Below, piece by piece: positions 10,201 to 20,800 of a stretch of DNA of 64,000 nucleotides (its first letter is position 1; each line of letters begins with the position of its first letter). A model generated the notes under the pieces. The model saw nothing but the letters and a program-made list of their open reading frames with translations. It was not told where the DNA came from and ran no database searches. Source of the stretch: Dryomyza anilis (lineage: Eukaryota; Arthropoda; Insecta; Diptera; Dryomyzidae); contig OX638136.1 in assembly GCA_951804985.1 (NCBI GenBank), forward strand, positions 2,297,852 to 2,361,851. Reading direction: 5' to 3'. The translations under genes and the position numbers were made by a program.

Positions 10201-10894
10201 TCGTATACGATTTCTCGCCCGCTGTCCCCCTGCCTGTCGGCCCTCGGTCCACAATGGCCTCGCCCCATTTTCCGTTCGCCTCCTCGTCGCGCTGCTCTCG
10301 TGCCACCGTGCAGATCGGCGCGCTACCCCCGATGTTGTGATTGGCCTGCTCACGCAGCACGATGGTCTGCCCTCCGCAGCTAATCGTTGCGCCAGCCCGT
10401 ATAAGGAAGTCCATCCCTAAGATAAGATGGTCGACCGCGTCTGGTAGGAAAAATAGGAGCAATTTACAGCTCTGGGTCCCTAACCTGACACACATTCGTA
10501 ATGCACTAGTTATGTGCTGGGCCCCGCCATCGGCCATGCGCACCCGGAGATCGACCCGCTCTTGGTTCTCCTTGGTGCCCAGTATGTTGGCGTAGTGGGG
10601 GCTCACAAAACTCCTGGTGGCCCCCGTGTCGATGGTGGCCATTGCCAGGTCTATTCCTATGGCCACTATCGCGTAAATGTGTTGCGCGTCGTATTTGAGC
10701 GCAATGTTTGGATAAGGAGCATATTCTTCGGGGTGACCGACGCCTCCTACTGTGGTCGGTCCCCCGAGTCGCTTCCCGGCCGAGGTCGACAGCAATCGAT
10801 CGTCCGGACGCCGCTTTTCCCGCATTGCCAGCAGAACAGCTTCGACGGTGCCCGGCATTCCTGCTGAAAATGCCCCTCGCCTCCGCACCGCCAA
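7232..10894 (-). CDS. pol: Element D Pol polyprotein (protease-RT-RNase H-integrase)
   Basis: The 1,220-residue open frame has Gypsy order. Aspartic protease Asp-Thr-Gly is at residue 89. RT has YLDD near 456. RNase H is near 600, then an HHCC integrase zinc finger (GARKTIARVSNRYFWP...CESC), and the integrase triad Asp near 865 (CADFVG), Asp near 923 (TDNGAQF) and Glu near 959 (PTERANHTL). The C-terminus carries two copies of a NLIAEA.NPFR motif. It overlaps gag by 148 nt in the -1 frame, so -1 ribosomal frameshifting is the likely expression route. The first RNase H Asp is Ala here (LQTAASS instead of the usual TDAS), which should impair that activity. No stop or frameshift was seen. Confidence 0.93.
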   Translation of the reverse strand: MAVRRRGAFSAGMPGTVEAVLLAMREKRRPDDRLLSTSAGKRLGGPTTVGGVGHPEEYAPYPNIALKYDAQHIYAIVAIGIDLAMATIDTGATRSFVSPHYANILGTKENQERVDLRVRMADGGAQHITSALRMCVRLGTQSCKLLLFFLPDAVDHLILGMDFLIRAGATISCGGQTIVLREQANHNIGGSAPICTVAREQRDEEANGKWGEAIVDRGPTGRGTAGEKSYTSWKENARGDAKPQRQRRRTGADQGMMTQRLPRQHNEQEAIDAFIQSELKKFDGIKGPTDIAKHRITMRDDRPLKQRYFPKNPAMHAVIKQEVDELIAKWCIEPSRSPHSAPIVIVKKKTGKWRLCIDYRQLNAHSVPDAYPLPRIQHILDRLRNANYISSLDLKNGYWQVLMEEESKPYTAFTVPGRGLYQWRVMPFGLHSAPATFQRALDSVIGADMEPKAFAYLDDIIVTGSTLEEHMDTLREVFRRLRQAKLRLNEDKCEFFKKEIKYLGHVVSERGIHTDADKVAAIHELKPPTNVREVRQCLGIASWYRRFVPEFSDIVHPLTKLLRKGKHFIWATEQQDAFEQLKAKLTQAPILICPDFEQPFTLQTAASSYGLGAVLTQDVGGQEGVVSYASRRFNKAEENYSPTEKECLAIVWGIRKMRPYLEGYRFNVITDHLSLKWLNSIESPSGRIARWALELQQYTFDVQYRRGKLNVVADALSRQPVEALGTLEVDAPIELDCPWIQQKMAEIRAQPEKFPDYTIEAGRLYRHIPRQSDEEGCAAWKLCVPVGLRQRVLRENHDDATAGHMGARKTIARVSNRYFWPGMARTIRTHVRNCESCQKFKPSQERPAGQMLTQIAEEPWSWLCADFVGPLPRSKHCNTMLLVFFDKFSKWTEMVPMRRATSEGVQRALRERIMARYGVPRVLITDNGAQFTSRAFRKFLLDMGIRQQFTAPYTPQENPTERANHTLKTIIAQITGPQQQRWDEHLPDVSLAINSSPSDTTGYSPAYLTQCREPRLPKALYDEDALGTGAGLASPDERATRLREVFDIVRRNLARAAQDQARHYNLRRRAWKPSVGDLVLVKQHHLSKAIDNFAAKLAPRFDGPYRIVNFTSPVIVTIQLVGQNKTRTAHLGEIKPFNQNEAVDKEPPTTMRPATTQTAAADKCADPPTRNLIAEASNPFRSAPKDPVDTPRKLPLAPPRNLIAEANNPFRTTSRKPVAI

Positions 10895-12135
10895 CAGATC
10901 ATCCTGCGGTCGAAGGCATCACCGTGTCCCGGGTGCACGATCCGATGTTGCTCCTCCTGAACTCGGGTCGGTCCCCCCTGACGCTCCGCCAGCGTCGCCT
11001 GGAGGACGTCGAAGTCGTTTGCCATCTGTATTAGTTCCCCCATCGTCGTGAACTCCCCGCGCTTTACGTATAACTGGTACTCTCGTCGACAGTTCTTGTA
11101 GATCCGTTCCAGTTGTTGTGCACGCGAGTAGTGGGCATGTCGCATCAACGTTTGGACTGCGAGGGTGAAATTCTTAAAAGACTCACCGGGTCGCTGTATC
11201 CTCTGGCGTATCTCGTCATCCAGGTTTTCCAGATACCTGGGTGGCAGAAAGAATCGTAGAAAATCCGCCTTAAACGCGTCCCATCCGCTCCACCGGATGT
11301 GATTGTTTCGGAACCAAATGAGGGCTCGGTCCACCAGTAGTTGAGGCATGGCATGTGGCAACCAATCTCTGCTTACGTTGTAAACGTCCGTCAGTTCCTC
11401 AATCCGTTCTATGAACGCCAGTGGGTCACTCTCGCCGTCGAATCGTACTGCCCATATTCTCACGCGGTCCATAGCGACAGCGTAGGTGGCATATCCTCCC
11501 CTGGGGTCCTCTCTTCTCGGTGCTACGTTGCTCGCTACGGTGGATGCTAAACTCGGGCCGGCTGCTTCTCCAACTTCCTGCTTGTTGATGGGGAGGGGGG
11601 TCTGGGAAAATGTACATCCTGGTAGGTGAACATCACATGCTGCGGCCGCAACTGGTGACGGCTGCGTCTTCTCACTCCCGTCGGTGGTCGTGTCCGTCCG
11701 CATTTCCGCGCGCTCTGTGGCTTCACTTTTTCTCGGGGGTTCGCTGCTCGCTCCTACTCCAGTGGTTGGGGTTTTACTCGAGCTGGCGGCTCCCTTCATT
11801 TCGGGATTTTTGAAGGGGGTGAAGATCTGGTGCGGTGTTTGTGTCGGCGACGCCTGGGTCGCGTCTATTGTTGAAGGGGGCTCTGTCTTTTCACCCATAG
11901 CGATAGCAGTGGGGACTATGAGTGCTAAAGGCCCAGGCGACGGGCATTTGGTATGTTTGAGCTCTAGTTTAAGGAGGCGCTCCAGGACCTCGCTTGCGTG
12001 GCCTCCGTCCGACACGAAGTTACACAGGCTCTTCCGTAACTCCTCCGCCGTACCAGTTTCTGGTAATCCGAATTCTACGGCGTACGCCACCAAGTCCTCC
12101 TTGCGCAAGCCGTAAATCCAGGTTAGCTTCACCAT
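10747..12135 (-). CDS. gag: Element D Gag polyprotein
   Basis: This 462-residue ORF starts at the first ATG about 105 nt after the primer-binding site. The N-terminal third is Ser/Thr/Pro-rich. A Gypsy capsid-type helical region follows at about 230-400 (including WFRNNHIRWSGWDAFKADF and FKNFTLAVQTLMRHA). A CCHC zinc knuckle lies near 425 (CWRCGGEGHFQQEC), with a second degenerate one (CWQCGKSGVRTIDC) whose His is replaced. It would form the particle that packages element RNA. Pol begins within its last 148 nt in the -1 frame. Confidence 0.88.
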   Translation of the reverse strand: MVKLTWIYGLRKEDLVAYAVEFGLPETGTAEELRKSLCNFVSDGGHASEVLERLLKLELKHTKCPSPGPLALIVPTAIAMGEKTEPPSTIDATQASPTQTPHQIFTPFKNPEMKGAASSSKTPTTGVGASSEPPRKSEATERAEMRTDTTTDGSEKTQPSPVAAAACDVHLPGCTFSQTPLPINKQEVGEAAGPSLASTVASNVAPRREDPRGGYATYAVAMDRVRIWAVRFDGESDPLAFIERIEELTDVYNVSRDWLPHAMPQLLVDRALIWFRNNHIRWSGWDAFKADFLRFFLPPRYLENLDDEIRQRIQRPGESFKNFTLAVQTLMRHAHYSRAQQLERIYKNCRREYQLYVKRGEFTTMGELIQMANDFDVLQATLAERQGGPTRVQEEQHRIVHPGHGDAFDRRMICWRCGGEGHFQQECRAPSKLFCWQCGKSGVRTIDCCRPRPGSDSGDRPQ

Positions 12136-12221
12136 GTTAAAAAAACTTGAGCGAGACCCTTTACCCGACGCTACGTTAAGTTGTTTGTGACTATTATTTT
12201 TGTTTTATTTTCCACCTCAAG

Positions 12222-12241
12222 GTCCCTGCTCGGGCACCACT
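12222..12241 (-). promoter_or_regulatory. Element D primer-binding site
   Basis: Directly after the 5' LTR end (minus strand ...GTTCGTTACA) comes AGTGGTGCCCGAGCAGGGAC, a typical tRNA 3'-end complement. The tRNA species was not determined. Confidence 0.7.
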
Positions 12242-12475
12242 TGTAACGAACTACCTGGTGGTCAAAGGCTGAGGTACTCCTCAGCGGCGGTCCAGGGGTA
12301 GGTCGACAAATAATTTATTTATGTCAGGGGTACCTTTTTAGTTCAACTCAACTGTAGCCCCTGGTAAATGATAACGCCCTTGTTGTAATTTATAAATATG
12401 TTCTTGAATAATAGTAATACTAAGTGTGATAGGATAGTAAATTATAATTAAAGGCAGCCCTCCGCTGCCGCTACT
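12242..12475 (-). repeat. Element D 5' LTR, fragment 1 of 3
   Basis: Matches 2587-2818 of the other LTR. It ends at the LINE poly(T). CGCTACT at 12469-12475 is repeated at 15982-15988 as the LINE target-site duplication. Confidence 0.85.
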
Positions 12476-12569
12476 TTTTTTTTTTTTTTTTTTTACAAAT
12501 TAACCAACGCTCAGGGGATGCCCCCTATTCATGCAATGCACAGTGTTGATCGTAAGATGGGATGATAGG

Positions 12570-15474
12570 TTAAATGGAGGGTGGAAAGATGGAGTAGTGT
12601 CGGTGAATGTTTGTTTTGAACTTGCCAATATCAAAAATGTCGGGAAAAACAGACGCAGGGAGATTGTTCCACAAACGTATCGTGCGACTGAAGAACGAAT
12701 TCTCTCGGTAATGCGTGGTTCTATTGAGAGCCGAGTGAACTACGAAGGGGTGGGCTTGGTTCGATGCCCGAGTAGAACGAGAGGACACACGACCTGGTGG
12801 AATCATGCCATGTATTTCCCTCGAACACTTACCATTGTAATACCTATAGAACAGGCTTACACACCCTACGGTCCTTCGGTGCTCAAGAGAACCAATAGAG
12901 GATGAAATATTTTCATCCCCTATTAAATATATTGCACGCTGTTGGATTCGATCCAGGAACTCCAAAGAAGATTTTGAAGCCCTGCCCATATGTGCGAATT
13001 GTATTCCATCTTAGGCCGAATATAGGTGGTGTAGACAGTGCGCAAGTCAGCAGGAGTGAAGTATGTCTTACACCGTTTTAAAAAACCGAGGCACTTGGCC
13101 GCCTCTTTCGACACGTCAAATATGTGATCATTCCAACGGAGATCACATTGAATTGATATGCCCAGAACGTCAAGAGCAGCTGACTCTGCAATATCCACAG
13201 CACCCATATTAAGGGGAGGTAGGGTTGAATCCATTCTTTTGTGAGATAACAGACAACATTGGGTCTTGCGTGCATTAAAATCAACTCTATTTGCAAGACC
13301 CCACTCGGAGATTGTTTTAAGGTCATTATTGAGTGTTTCATTCATAGTGCGTCTTTTACTCTCAATCTCCAAAGAGGTTGGGCGCTTTTTGAACGAGTAT
13401 GAATGACAAATGTTGCTATCATCTGCAAAGGAATGGATTGGGGTCTGGGTCAATGACAGAAGGTCATTGATAAATACCAGAAATAGGGACGGGGATAGGA
13501 CGGAACCCTGCGGAACTCCAGAATTGATGAAATGTTGTTCCGAAAGAACACCATCCATCGCAACTCGTATTGAACGACCCTGGAGAAAACTCGATATCCA
13601 TCGAGTAAAAGATTCACCAACACCATATGCAATTAGTTTTGAAACGAGGGCTTTATGCCACACTCGATCAAAAGCCTTGGAGATATCAAGAGCAACAGCC
13701 TTGCTCTCCCCGAAAAGGGAGAGAGGACCGCCATCAAGTCACCTGTGGATCTGGTCCTACGGAAACCGTATTGTCGGTCACTGAGCAATTCGTTGTGCTC
13801 AAGATAGTTCACAAAGTGGAAGTTAATTACGCTCTCCATTACCTTGGAGAGTGCAGAGCATATTGCAATGGGTCGGTAATTGGCAGGGTTCGTGGCCTCG
13901 CCCTTTTTCGGAACTGGCTGGACATTGGCAACCTTCCAACAAGATGGAAAAACTCCTGTCGTGTAGGAGATGTTGAAAAGGTTACGCAACGGACAAGCCA
14001 GCGTTGACGCGCACTTCTTCAACACATGGGCAGATATGCCATCTGGCCCAGAGGCTTTGTTAATGTTGAGGTTTTCTAAAACCTTTTTAACTGCCCGAGT
14101 TCGAAAATGTATCTCCGGCATTGCAGAAGAAACAAAATCGACGACAGGCAGTGGTTGATTACTATCTGGGAGCGTTGAATTATTTGCAAATAATTCTGCC
14201 AAGAGATTAGCTTTATCAACCGGGTCAGTGAAGGTCTGGCCATTCATACTAAGAGTTGGAGTAGACGATGTCGTCTGATTCTTCACCCTTTTTACAAATG
14301 ACCAGAATTTTTTACTACCCCTGTGATAGAGTAGGACCCTTTTGCGCGCGTTTTGTTCGTGAAGAAACTTTTCGCGCGAGATCACGGCATTACAGCGATT
14401 CCTAGCCTGTATACGAAGTCTTTCAGTATCAGCATTCTTGTTAGAACGCCAAGTCTGAAAGGCTTCCTCTTTCGACCTGACTGCAATCCTGCAAGTCTCA
14501 TTAAACCAAGAGTGGTCCTTAGGTTTAATGCTAATTTTTTTAGAAGGTATGAAGGACCGCATACCTAATAAAATAATATTTTGTACCATTAAAGCCGCAG
14601 CATTTATGTCTCTGTCAGCGAAACACAATTTCCAATTAAAGTTGCGAAAAAAATCATTTAACGCAACCCAATTTGCTTTTTCGTAAAGCCATACATTCCT
14701 CTTCGGGGCTTTAATCGAAGAGGCGCGTAAACTAGAATACGAAAACTCAGCGGAAACAGTACAGTGGTCGGAATTACCAAGAGGTGCAAGGACTTTTACA
14801 TCATATTTTTCATGATGTGAAGTCAGAAAAAGGTCTAGGACTTTTGGGCTTTGCCCGCCGACGCGTGGAATATACGTCGGCTCCTTCACTATTTGAGTGA
14901 GTTGGTTGCACTCGGCAAAAAGCTCAACATAACAACCCTCCTGTGTTGATAGACCCGAGTGGCTCAACCAAGTGGCGTTGTGCACATTAAAATCGCCGGC
15001 AACAACAATTTCACTGCCTGGAAATTGCTCCAATATATTTGAGATCGAATCAGATAAGGCATCCAGCTTATTACAGGTGGAAACCCTATCTAAATTCGGA
15101 CTCCTATAAATAAAGCACAAGTGCATGATGTGTGTTTGTATTTTGAATTTAACCCAAATAGTATTAAATTCGCTATCCGACACACTATGTTGTTGCTGCA
15201 GTTGATACGCACTTCGGATAAAAAGAGCAAGGCCCCTATGGGCAGAGAATAATGGCAATAGGTCATAACCAGGTATATGAAAATCCAGTGGATCTGCACC
15301 CTCATTAACCTGGGTCTCACCTAGTGCCATTATTTGTGGCCTATGGATGGACACATACGCATGGACACCGAGAAAAAGTTCGCCCTTAGCCCACGAATGT
15401 TGCAAAAATCTATGCGAAATTTTTGCGACATTTTTTCTACTGGGCAACTTCAAAACAGACATACATACTACCAA
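12570..15474 (-). pseudogene. LINE E ORF2: endonuclease and reverse transcriptase (frameshifted)
   Basis: The first open part (15474-13633) has an apurinic-endonuclease-like (EEP) domain with IMALGETQVNE, VAGDFNVHNATW and GNSDHCTV motifs, then the start of RT (PVPKKG...NYRPIAI). A frame change near 13715-13735 leads to the RT palm (SGVPQGSVLSPSLF and the FADD box, 13663-12923). Another change near 12925-12990 leads to a C-terminal domain (RIQQRAIYLIGD, RLWNNLPASVFP). The catalytic motifs are intact, but the frame is broken at least twice, so no full protein can be made. Confidence 0.85.
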
Positions 15475-15981
15475 GGCGCAGCAGTTGAAACAAACAAATG
15501 AGAGCGTAAGTCAAGCCGTGGTGAGTGTTATGCCTTCACCACAGCATAGATTACGCACTCACTGCAGCCTCAACCGTGCGCGCTAGTAGCGTGGAGTAGG
15601 ATGGGGGAGGGAGGGGATACGTCAACAAACCTGTGCAATTGCAGCAAAGAGCATAGAAAAGCCCTTTGCGTCGGCAATTGCAAAAACAGCGAGTGCGGCA
15701 ACTCAGCAGGCAGCGCGAAACCGGTTCTATTATGTGGTTGTTGTTGTTGAATTATTATTGTTTTATTATTGTTTTATTTATTTGGAGTTTCTTTTTAGTT
15801 TTTTATGTAAATTGTTATTAGTTTGTGTTTTAATTTAATTTTGTTTTATTTCGTTATTTTTCTTATGTTGGGCGGGCACATTAAACACAGTTTTGAAACA
15901 CATTTATACTAAACGACGGACGGAACACGTTAAAAAAGACAAGAGACGACACGACACGTCCGTCCCCCATAAGTGCGTTGA
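15475..15981 (-). other. LINE E 5' region
   Basis: About 500 bp upstream of ORF2, with no supported ORF. It contains AT-rich stretches and a GACGGACGTGTCGTGTCG-type segment near its outer end. It probably is 5' UTR, or the region where a lost ORF1 would be. Confidence 0.4.
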
Positions 15982-15988
15982 CGCTACT

Positions 15989-16179
15989 GATACTGGTTCC
16001 TCGGTCTGCGCCCCTTTCTGACGTAACCGGTTGCTATGTCGCATTACGCTGCTCGTCGCGTCGCGGCTCGCTATGCTATTGTGCGTACCACCCGGGACCC
16101 CTCCTCTGACCCCGGCTCCGATGCCGGCTCACTTTACTTTGTCCGGGTGGTCGTTGTGGAATCCCTCGTAGTTGCCCCT
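15989..16179 (-). repeat. Element D 5' LTR, fragment 2 of 3
   Basis: Matches about 2890-3079 of the other LTR. Its last six bases GCCCCT (16174-16179) form the left target-site duplication of the Polinton. Confidence 0.88.
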
Positions 16180-16567
16180 AGTAGTATAGATAGGGGACCC
16201 CCTCGCATCTGGCCCCCAACTTCCAATTGGATCCAATTGGATTCTAATTGGATCCAATTGGAAGTTGGAGAATCTAGTTGGATTCTACTGGGCTTCTAAC
16301 TGTGATATCCAATTCAATTGTAGACCTAAAGAGCGCCGCAGGCAAAAAAGAGCGCCGCAGGCAGTAGTATAGATAGGGGACCCCCTCGCATCTGGCCCCC
16401 AACTTCCAATTGGATCCAATTGGATTCTAATTGGATCCAATTGGAAGTTGGAGAATCTAGTTGGATTCTACTGGGCTTCTAACTGTGATATCCAATTCAA
16501 TTGTAGACCTAAAGAGCGCCGCAGGCAAAAAAGAGCGCCGCAGGCAGTAGTATAGATAGGGGACCCC
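16180..16567. repeat. Terminal 183-bp tandem repeat, two units plus a stub (left end)
   Basis: Units start at 16180, 16363 and 16546 (partial), each with AGTAGTATAGATAGGGGACC. Each full unit holds an inner near-palindrome of TCCAATTGGATCC-type blocks and two GAGCGCCGCAGGC motifs. The right end has one full unit (32899-33081) plus the stub. Confidence 0.9.
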
Positions 16568-16682
16568 TGATTCTTCTGTCATAGGCTTGGCATTCTTCTT
16601 GGCAAAAAGAGCGCCAAGCTACGTTTAATCGCAGTTTATGCAAATACTTGCTGGAATTCCTATTGGAATACTTGTTAGAATA

Positions 16683-16886
16683 CTTGCTGGAATTCCTATT
16701 AGAATAATTTTGGGATTACTAGTTGGAATTCATGTTGGTATTTTTATATACTTGCTGGAATTCCTATTAGAATAATTTTGGGATTACTAGTTGGAATTCA
16801 TGTTGGTATTTTTATATACTTGCTGGAATTCCTATTAGAATAATTTTGGGATTACTAGTTGGAATTCATGTTGGTATTTTTATTTT
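16683..16886. repeat. 68-bp iterons x3 in the left TIR
   Basis: Three nearly identical 68-bp units start at 16683, 16751 and 16819 with CTTGCTGGAATTCC. The mirrored set lies about 32580-32770 in the right TIR. Confidence 0.85.
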
Positions 16887-16991
16887 GCTGTTGTTGGTAT
16901 CATGTAATGTATGGGATCAGTTTTATAGACTAGTATCATACAGTTTTCGATTGAAGAATACATGCTTCAGGTTCAGGTATAAGCATTGGGT

Positions 16992-17151
16992 GGGATCAGT
17001 GTTTTGGCGAGAGTCTACAAATGATCGGAGAGGGATCAGTGTTTTTGCGAGAGTCTGCAAATGATCGGAGAGGGATCAGTGTTTTTGCGAGAGCCTGCAA
17101 ATGCTCGGAGAGGGATCAGTATTTTTGCGAGAGTCTGCAAGAGATGCAGAG
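16992..17151. repeat. 40-bp iterons x4 in the left TIR
   Basis: Units start at 16992, 17032, 17072 and 17112 with GGGATCAGT and contain GCGAGAGTCTGCAAATG. They are mirrored at about 32320-32470. Related GTGGGATCGTTTT-type motifs continue rightward to about 17530. Confidence 0.85.
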
Positions 17152-17886
17152 AAAAAAATTCATGTATACGTAGCGCAGGTACTGGAAGATTGTGGGATAT
17201 TTTTTATGTTGACCTTTTTAATTATATCAGAGGGTGGGATCGTTTTTTTTTATATTACCATTTTTAGTTAGAACAAAGGTTCATGCAACCGTAATAAAAA
17301 AATGGGATAGTTTTTTATATTGACCTTTTTTAGTTAGAACAAAGGTAAATGCAACCGTCATAAAATTTCTAGTTTATGACGTCATTAAAAAAGATAATAA
17401 AAAGGTTTTCTATTGATTTTTCTATTGATCGTTTTCAAGAACAAACGTGATCCTTGAACCTGTCATAAAATGTCCGAAACTGAACTGTCAATTTAATGTG
17501 AACGTGTCTGTCGCAGTGTGGGATCGTTTTTATATTGACCTTTTTTAGTTATTACAATAGAACAAAGGTAAATGCAACCATCATAAAATTGTTATTGAAT
17601 GGTTTTTGTTTTTTTTAATTTAGGGTTGAGATCATTTTCGATAAAATACATAATCCTTGGAAATTCTGAAATGTCCGAGTTCGATTAGATTTTCTTTCTT
17701 TTTGAATCAGTTACAAATCGCTCCTCCGCGTAACGTGTGCCTTGAGTAAATTGTTTGTAAAATTTTATATAAAGTTTAAATAAAGTGTTAAAAAAATTAT
17801 TGTTTAAATCGAATTAAAAAAATAAAATATAGTTCATCAACTTTTTTTTGTTAAATTTAAAACAAAACCAAAAAAACAATACAAAC

Positions 17887-20800
17887 ATGTTCCTGTGTAA
17901 TAAGTGTAAAGAAATCTTCAATATATTTTTAAAAGCGAAGCATGAATCCGAATGCAATGGCGAGAAATTGGCATTCAGGGACTATGACGCTCGCAGGGCA
18001 GCAGCAGCACCTAGCAGCCACCATGCAGCACCAAGCATACATCATGCAGTAGTATCTATCAGACAACAAGCTGCACCAAGCATGCATCATGCAGCCGCAC
18101 CAACAAGATTCCAAGCAGCACCAAGCAGGCTACAAAATTCAAGCATTATAAGTATCTCTGATGATGAAGATGAAATTAGATGCAACCAACCATCATCATC
18201 TAATATAAATAAGAGAAATGCTGCTCCACTTGCTAACCATCCCAAAAGGAGAAGAATAATATTTGAGGACAAATATTGCTCTATTTGTCACATTAGCATT
18301 CCGGTGAATCGTTTTAAAATGCATTTAAGGACGAATGCTCATAAGGAGAAAGCTGCAACATTTATTAGTGAAAATGTTTTTCTAATATCACCCCGAAATA
18401 ACAGGGTATGCCGTCATTATAAAATTGTCAGCAATTTAAAAAATGAAATTTGCGTTGAAAAATTTTATAATGATTTGAAAGGCTTTTTAAAAAATATTGT
18501 GCAAACTAATATTATTGAGTTTGAATCAATAAAAATGAATGTGGTTCTATATGGAGAATATGTCAAAACCAATAATGAAGAAATGGTTATGACATTAAAA
18601 CATTTCTCAATTCCGTTTGTATGCATATATAATATAGACGAAATTGATTCAGTGTTAAATGCATTTTTGGATCAATTAATTAAACAGACCAGTGAATTTC
18701 AGGAGAAGGACAGCGGATGGGCTATAGCAGAATTTAAATTCTTAGAATCCAAAATTCTGAAATTGCAACACATACCAGTAGGATCGTATATTTCTTTACC
18801 AGCTGACATAAATGCAAAAGCAGCAACAACAAATGTAAAAAATGATGATGTGTACTGCTTTAAATGGGCTGTACTCGCCGCAATAGCTAGCAAAGTTGAC
18901 CGGCCAGAAAGAATGTGTAATTTAATTAATCCACAGTATTATAAAATCAATGATATAAGCTCCGATAAAATTCGATATAGAGGTTTTATCATTGATTTTT
19001 CAGATATGAATTTTCCAACAATGACAAAGGATATTCAAATATTTGAAAAAAACAATACACAATTTAGTATAAATGTGTATGAAATCAAAGATAAATCTGG
19101 GATTAAGGAACGTAAATCTGAAATAATTGGACCATCTAGAGCCACTAAAGCTGTGCGAAGTTTCCATATAAATTTGTTGATGATTCAAAATAATGAGTCA
19201 ACTATTTTTCATTATTGTCTCATAAGAGAAATGGAACGACTCATTAAAAAACAATTTACACGAAGTCATAAAGCCGGACAATTTTGTGATTTTTGCTTGA
19301 GCTATTATTTCACTGATTCCAAAAAACACAACCAAAAAGAATGTGGAAAAGTGTCAGCAAGATTTCCTGAATATGGAACTGTTGTGAAATTTCAGCGGTT
19401 TGAAAAACAAATGTCTCCTCCGCTAGTAGTATATGCGGATATGGAAGCAGTGTTGGTACCTTATCACAACACTATGCCAAGCACTGAGAACCCATCTACA
19501 ACAAAAGTACAACAACATCAAGCCTGTGCGGTTTCCTTTTACGTATGTCATACATTTAATTCAGAATTAAATGAACGTTTTACATATGAAGGTAATTAAA
19601 ATATAATATAAAAATTAAAAAGAACTGTCATTTAACTATTCCATTTTTTTTTTCTAGGAAAGGATTGCGTCGAAAAATTCATCGATGGATTAGAAAGTAA
19701 ACTGAATATTCTCCATCAAAAATATTGGATAAAACCAGCTCAGGAGCAGTGCAATCTTTCGCCCCTTGATGAAATGTATCAGGATCTGGCTGAATGTTGT
19801 GCGTGCGAGAAGCAAATACAAGATGCTGAACGACGGACATTTTACAATTTTTTTACTGGTGAATACGTGGGACCAATTCATGAAAAATGTAAGAAAACCT
19901 TTAATTTTAGATATCCTTTTTTTCCTGTTATTTTTCATAATTTATCACGTTATGATATACATTTATTTATTAAAAAATTGGGTGGTAATTTAAAAGCTAT
20001 CCCATGTAATAAAGAATTGTATATTGCAATAACAAAAAAAATTATGGATGGGAAAAATCTTAGATTTAATATTAATTTTATAGATTCAAATAGGTTTCTA
20101 AATTCTAGTTTAGAAAAATTAGCCTCATATATGAATAAAGAAAATTTTAAATTGTTAAAACATGAGCATGCTAATGTAGATAAATTTGATCTTTTGAGGA
20201 GGAAGGGGGTATTTCCTTATGACTATTTGAGTAGTTTTGACGTTTTAGATGACATCACTTTGCCTACAATAGACAAATTTTATAATTCATTAGACGACAG
20301 GGCGTGTACTAATGAAGACTATGCATTCGATCAAAAAGTGTGGAATACATTTAACTGTAAGACGTTACGAGAATATATGCTATTATATTTGGAAATTGAT
20401 GTACTGATCTTAGCAGATGTTTTTGAAAACTTTAGAAACATATGTAAAAAAAATTATAATTTAGATCCGTGCAATTATGTCACAGCTCCTTCTCTGTCTT
20501 GGGACGCAATGCTAAAGCTAACAAAGGTAGAATTAGAATTAATTAGCGATGTTGAAATTCACAATTTTCTAAAAGTAGGAGTGCGTGGCGGTTTAACTCA
20601 ATGCACTCACAGAATTTCAAAAGCTAATAATAAATATTTGACAGCTGAATTTAACACCAGTAAAAAAGAAAATTATTTGGCCTATGTAGATGCGAATAAT
20701 TTATATGGATGGGCAATGTCGCAAAAACTCCCACTCTCTGATTTTAAATTTTTGACAGACACAGAAATTGCAGAAATAGATTTTTATACACTATCTTGTA

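Larger units (their letters stand above)
12475..15981 (-). mobile_element. Non-LTR retrotransposon (LINE) E inserted in the D 5' LTR
   Basis: A ~20-nt poly(T) at 12475-12494 is the minus-strand poly(A) tail, and the 5' end is near 15981. CGCTACT flanks both sides. It carries an endonuclease-RT ORF with frameshifts. No ORF1 was recognised, so it is a dead copy of a Jockey/CR1-like LINE; the clade is uncertain. Just beyond the 5' end, ~67 bp present in the other D LTR (about 2820-2887) is missing, replaced by GATA. Confidence 0.85.
16180..18256 (+). repeat. Polinton left terminal inverted repeat
   Basis: This 2,077-bp repeat is inverted at 31197-33081 (1,885 bp). Very few differences were seen. 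Most of the length difference is one extra 183-bp terminal unit. The last ~370 bp are the coding start of PolB, so the same coding sequence occurs at both ends. Confidence 0.93.

Noticed and set aside
16180..16567. CRISPR-like or satellite array
   Set aside because: The 183-bp repeats are identical head-to-tail copies of the Polinton terminus without spacers, and are mirrored at the other end.
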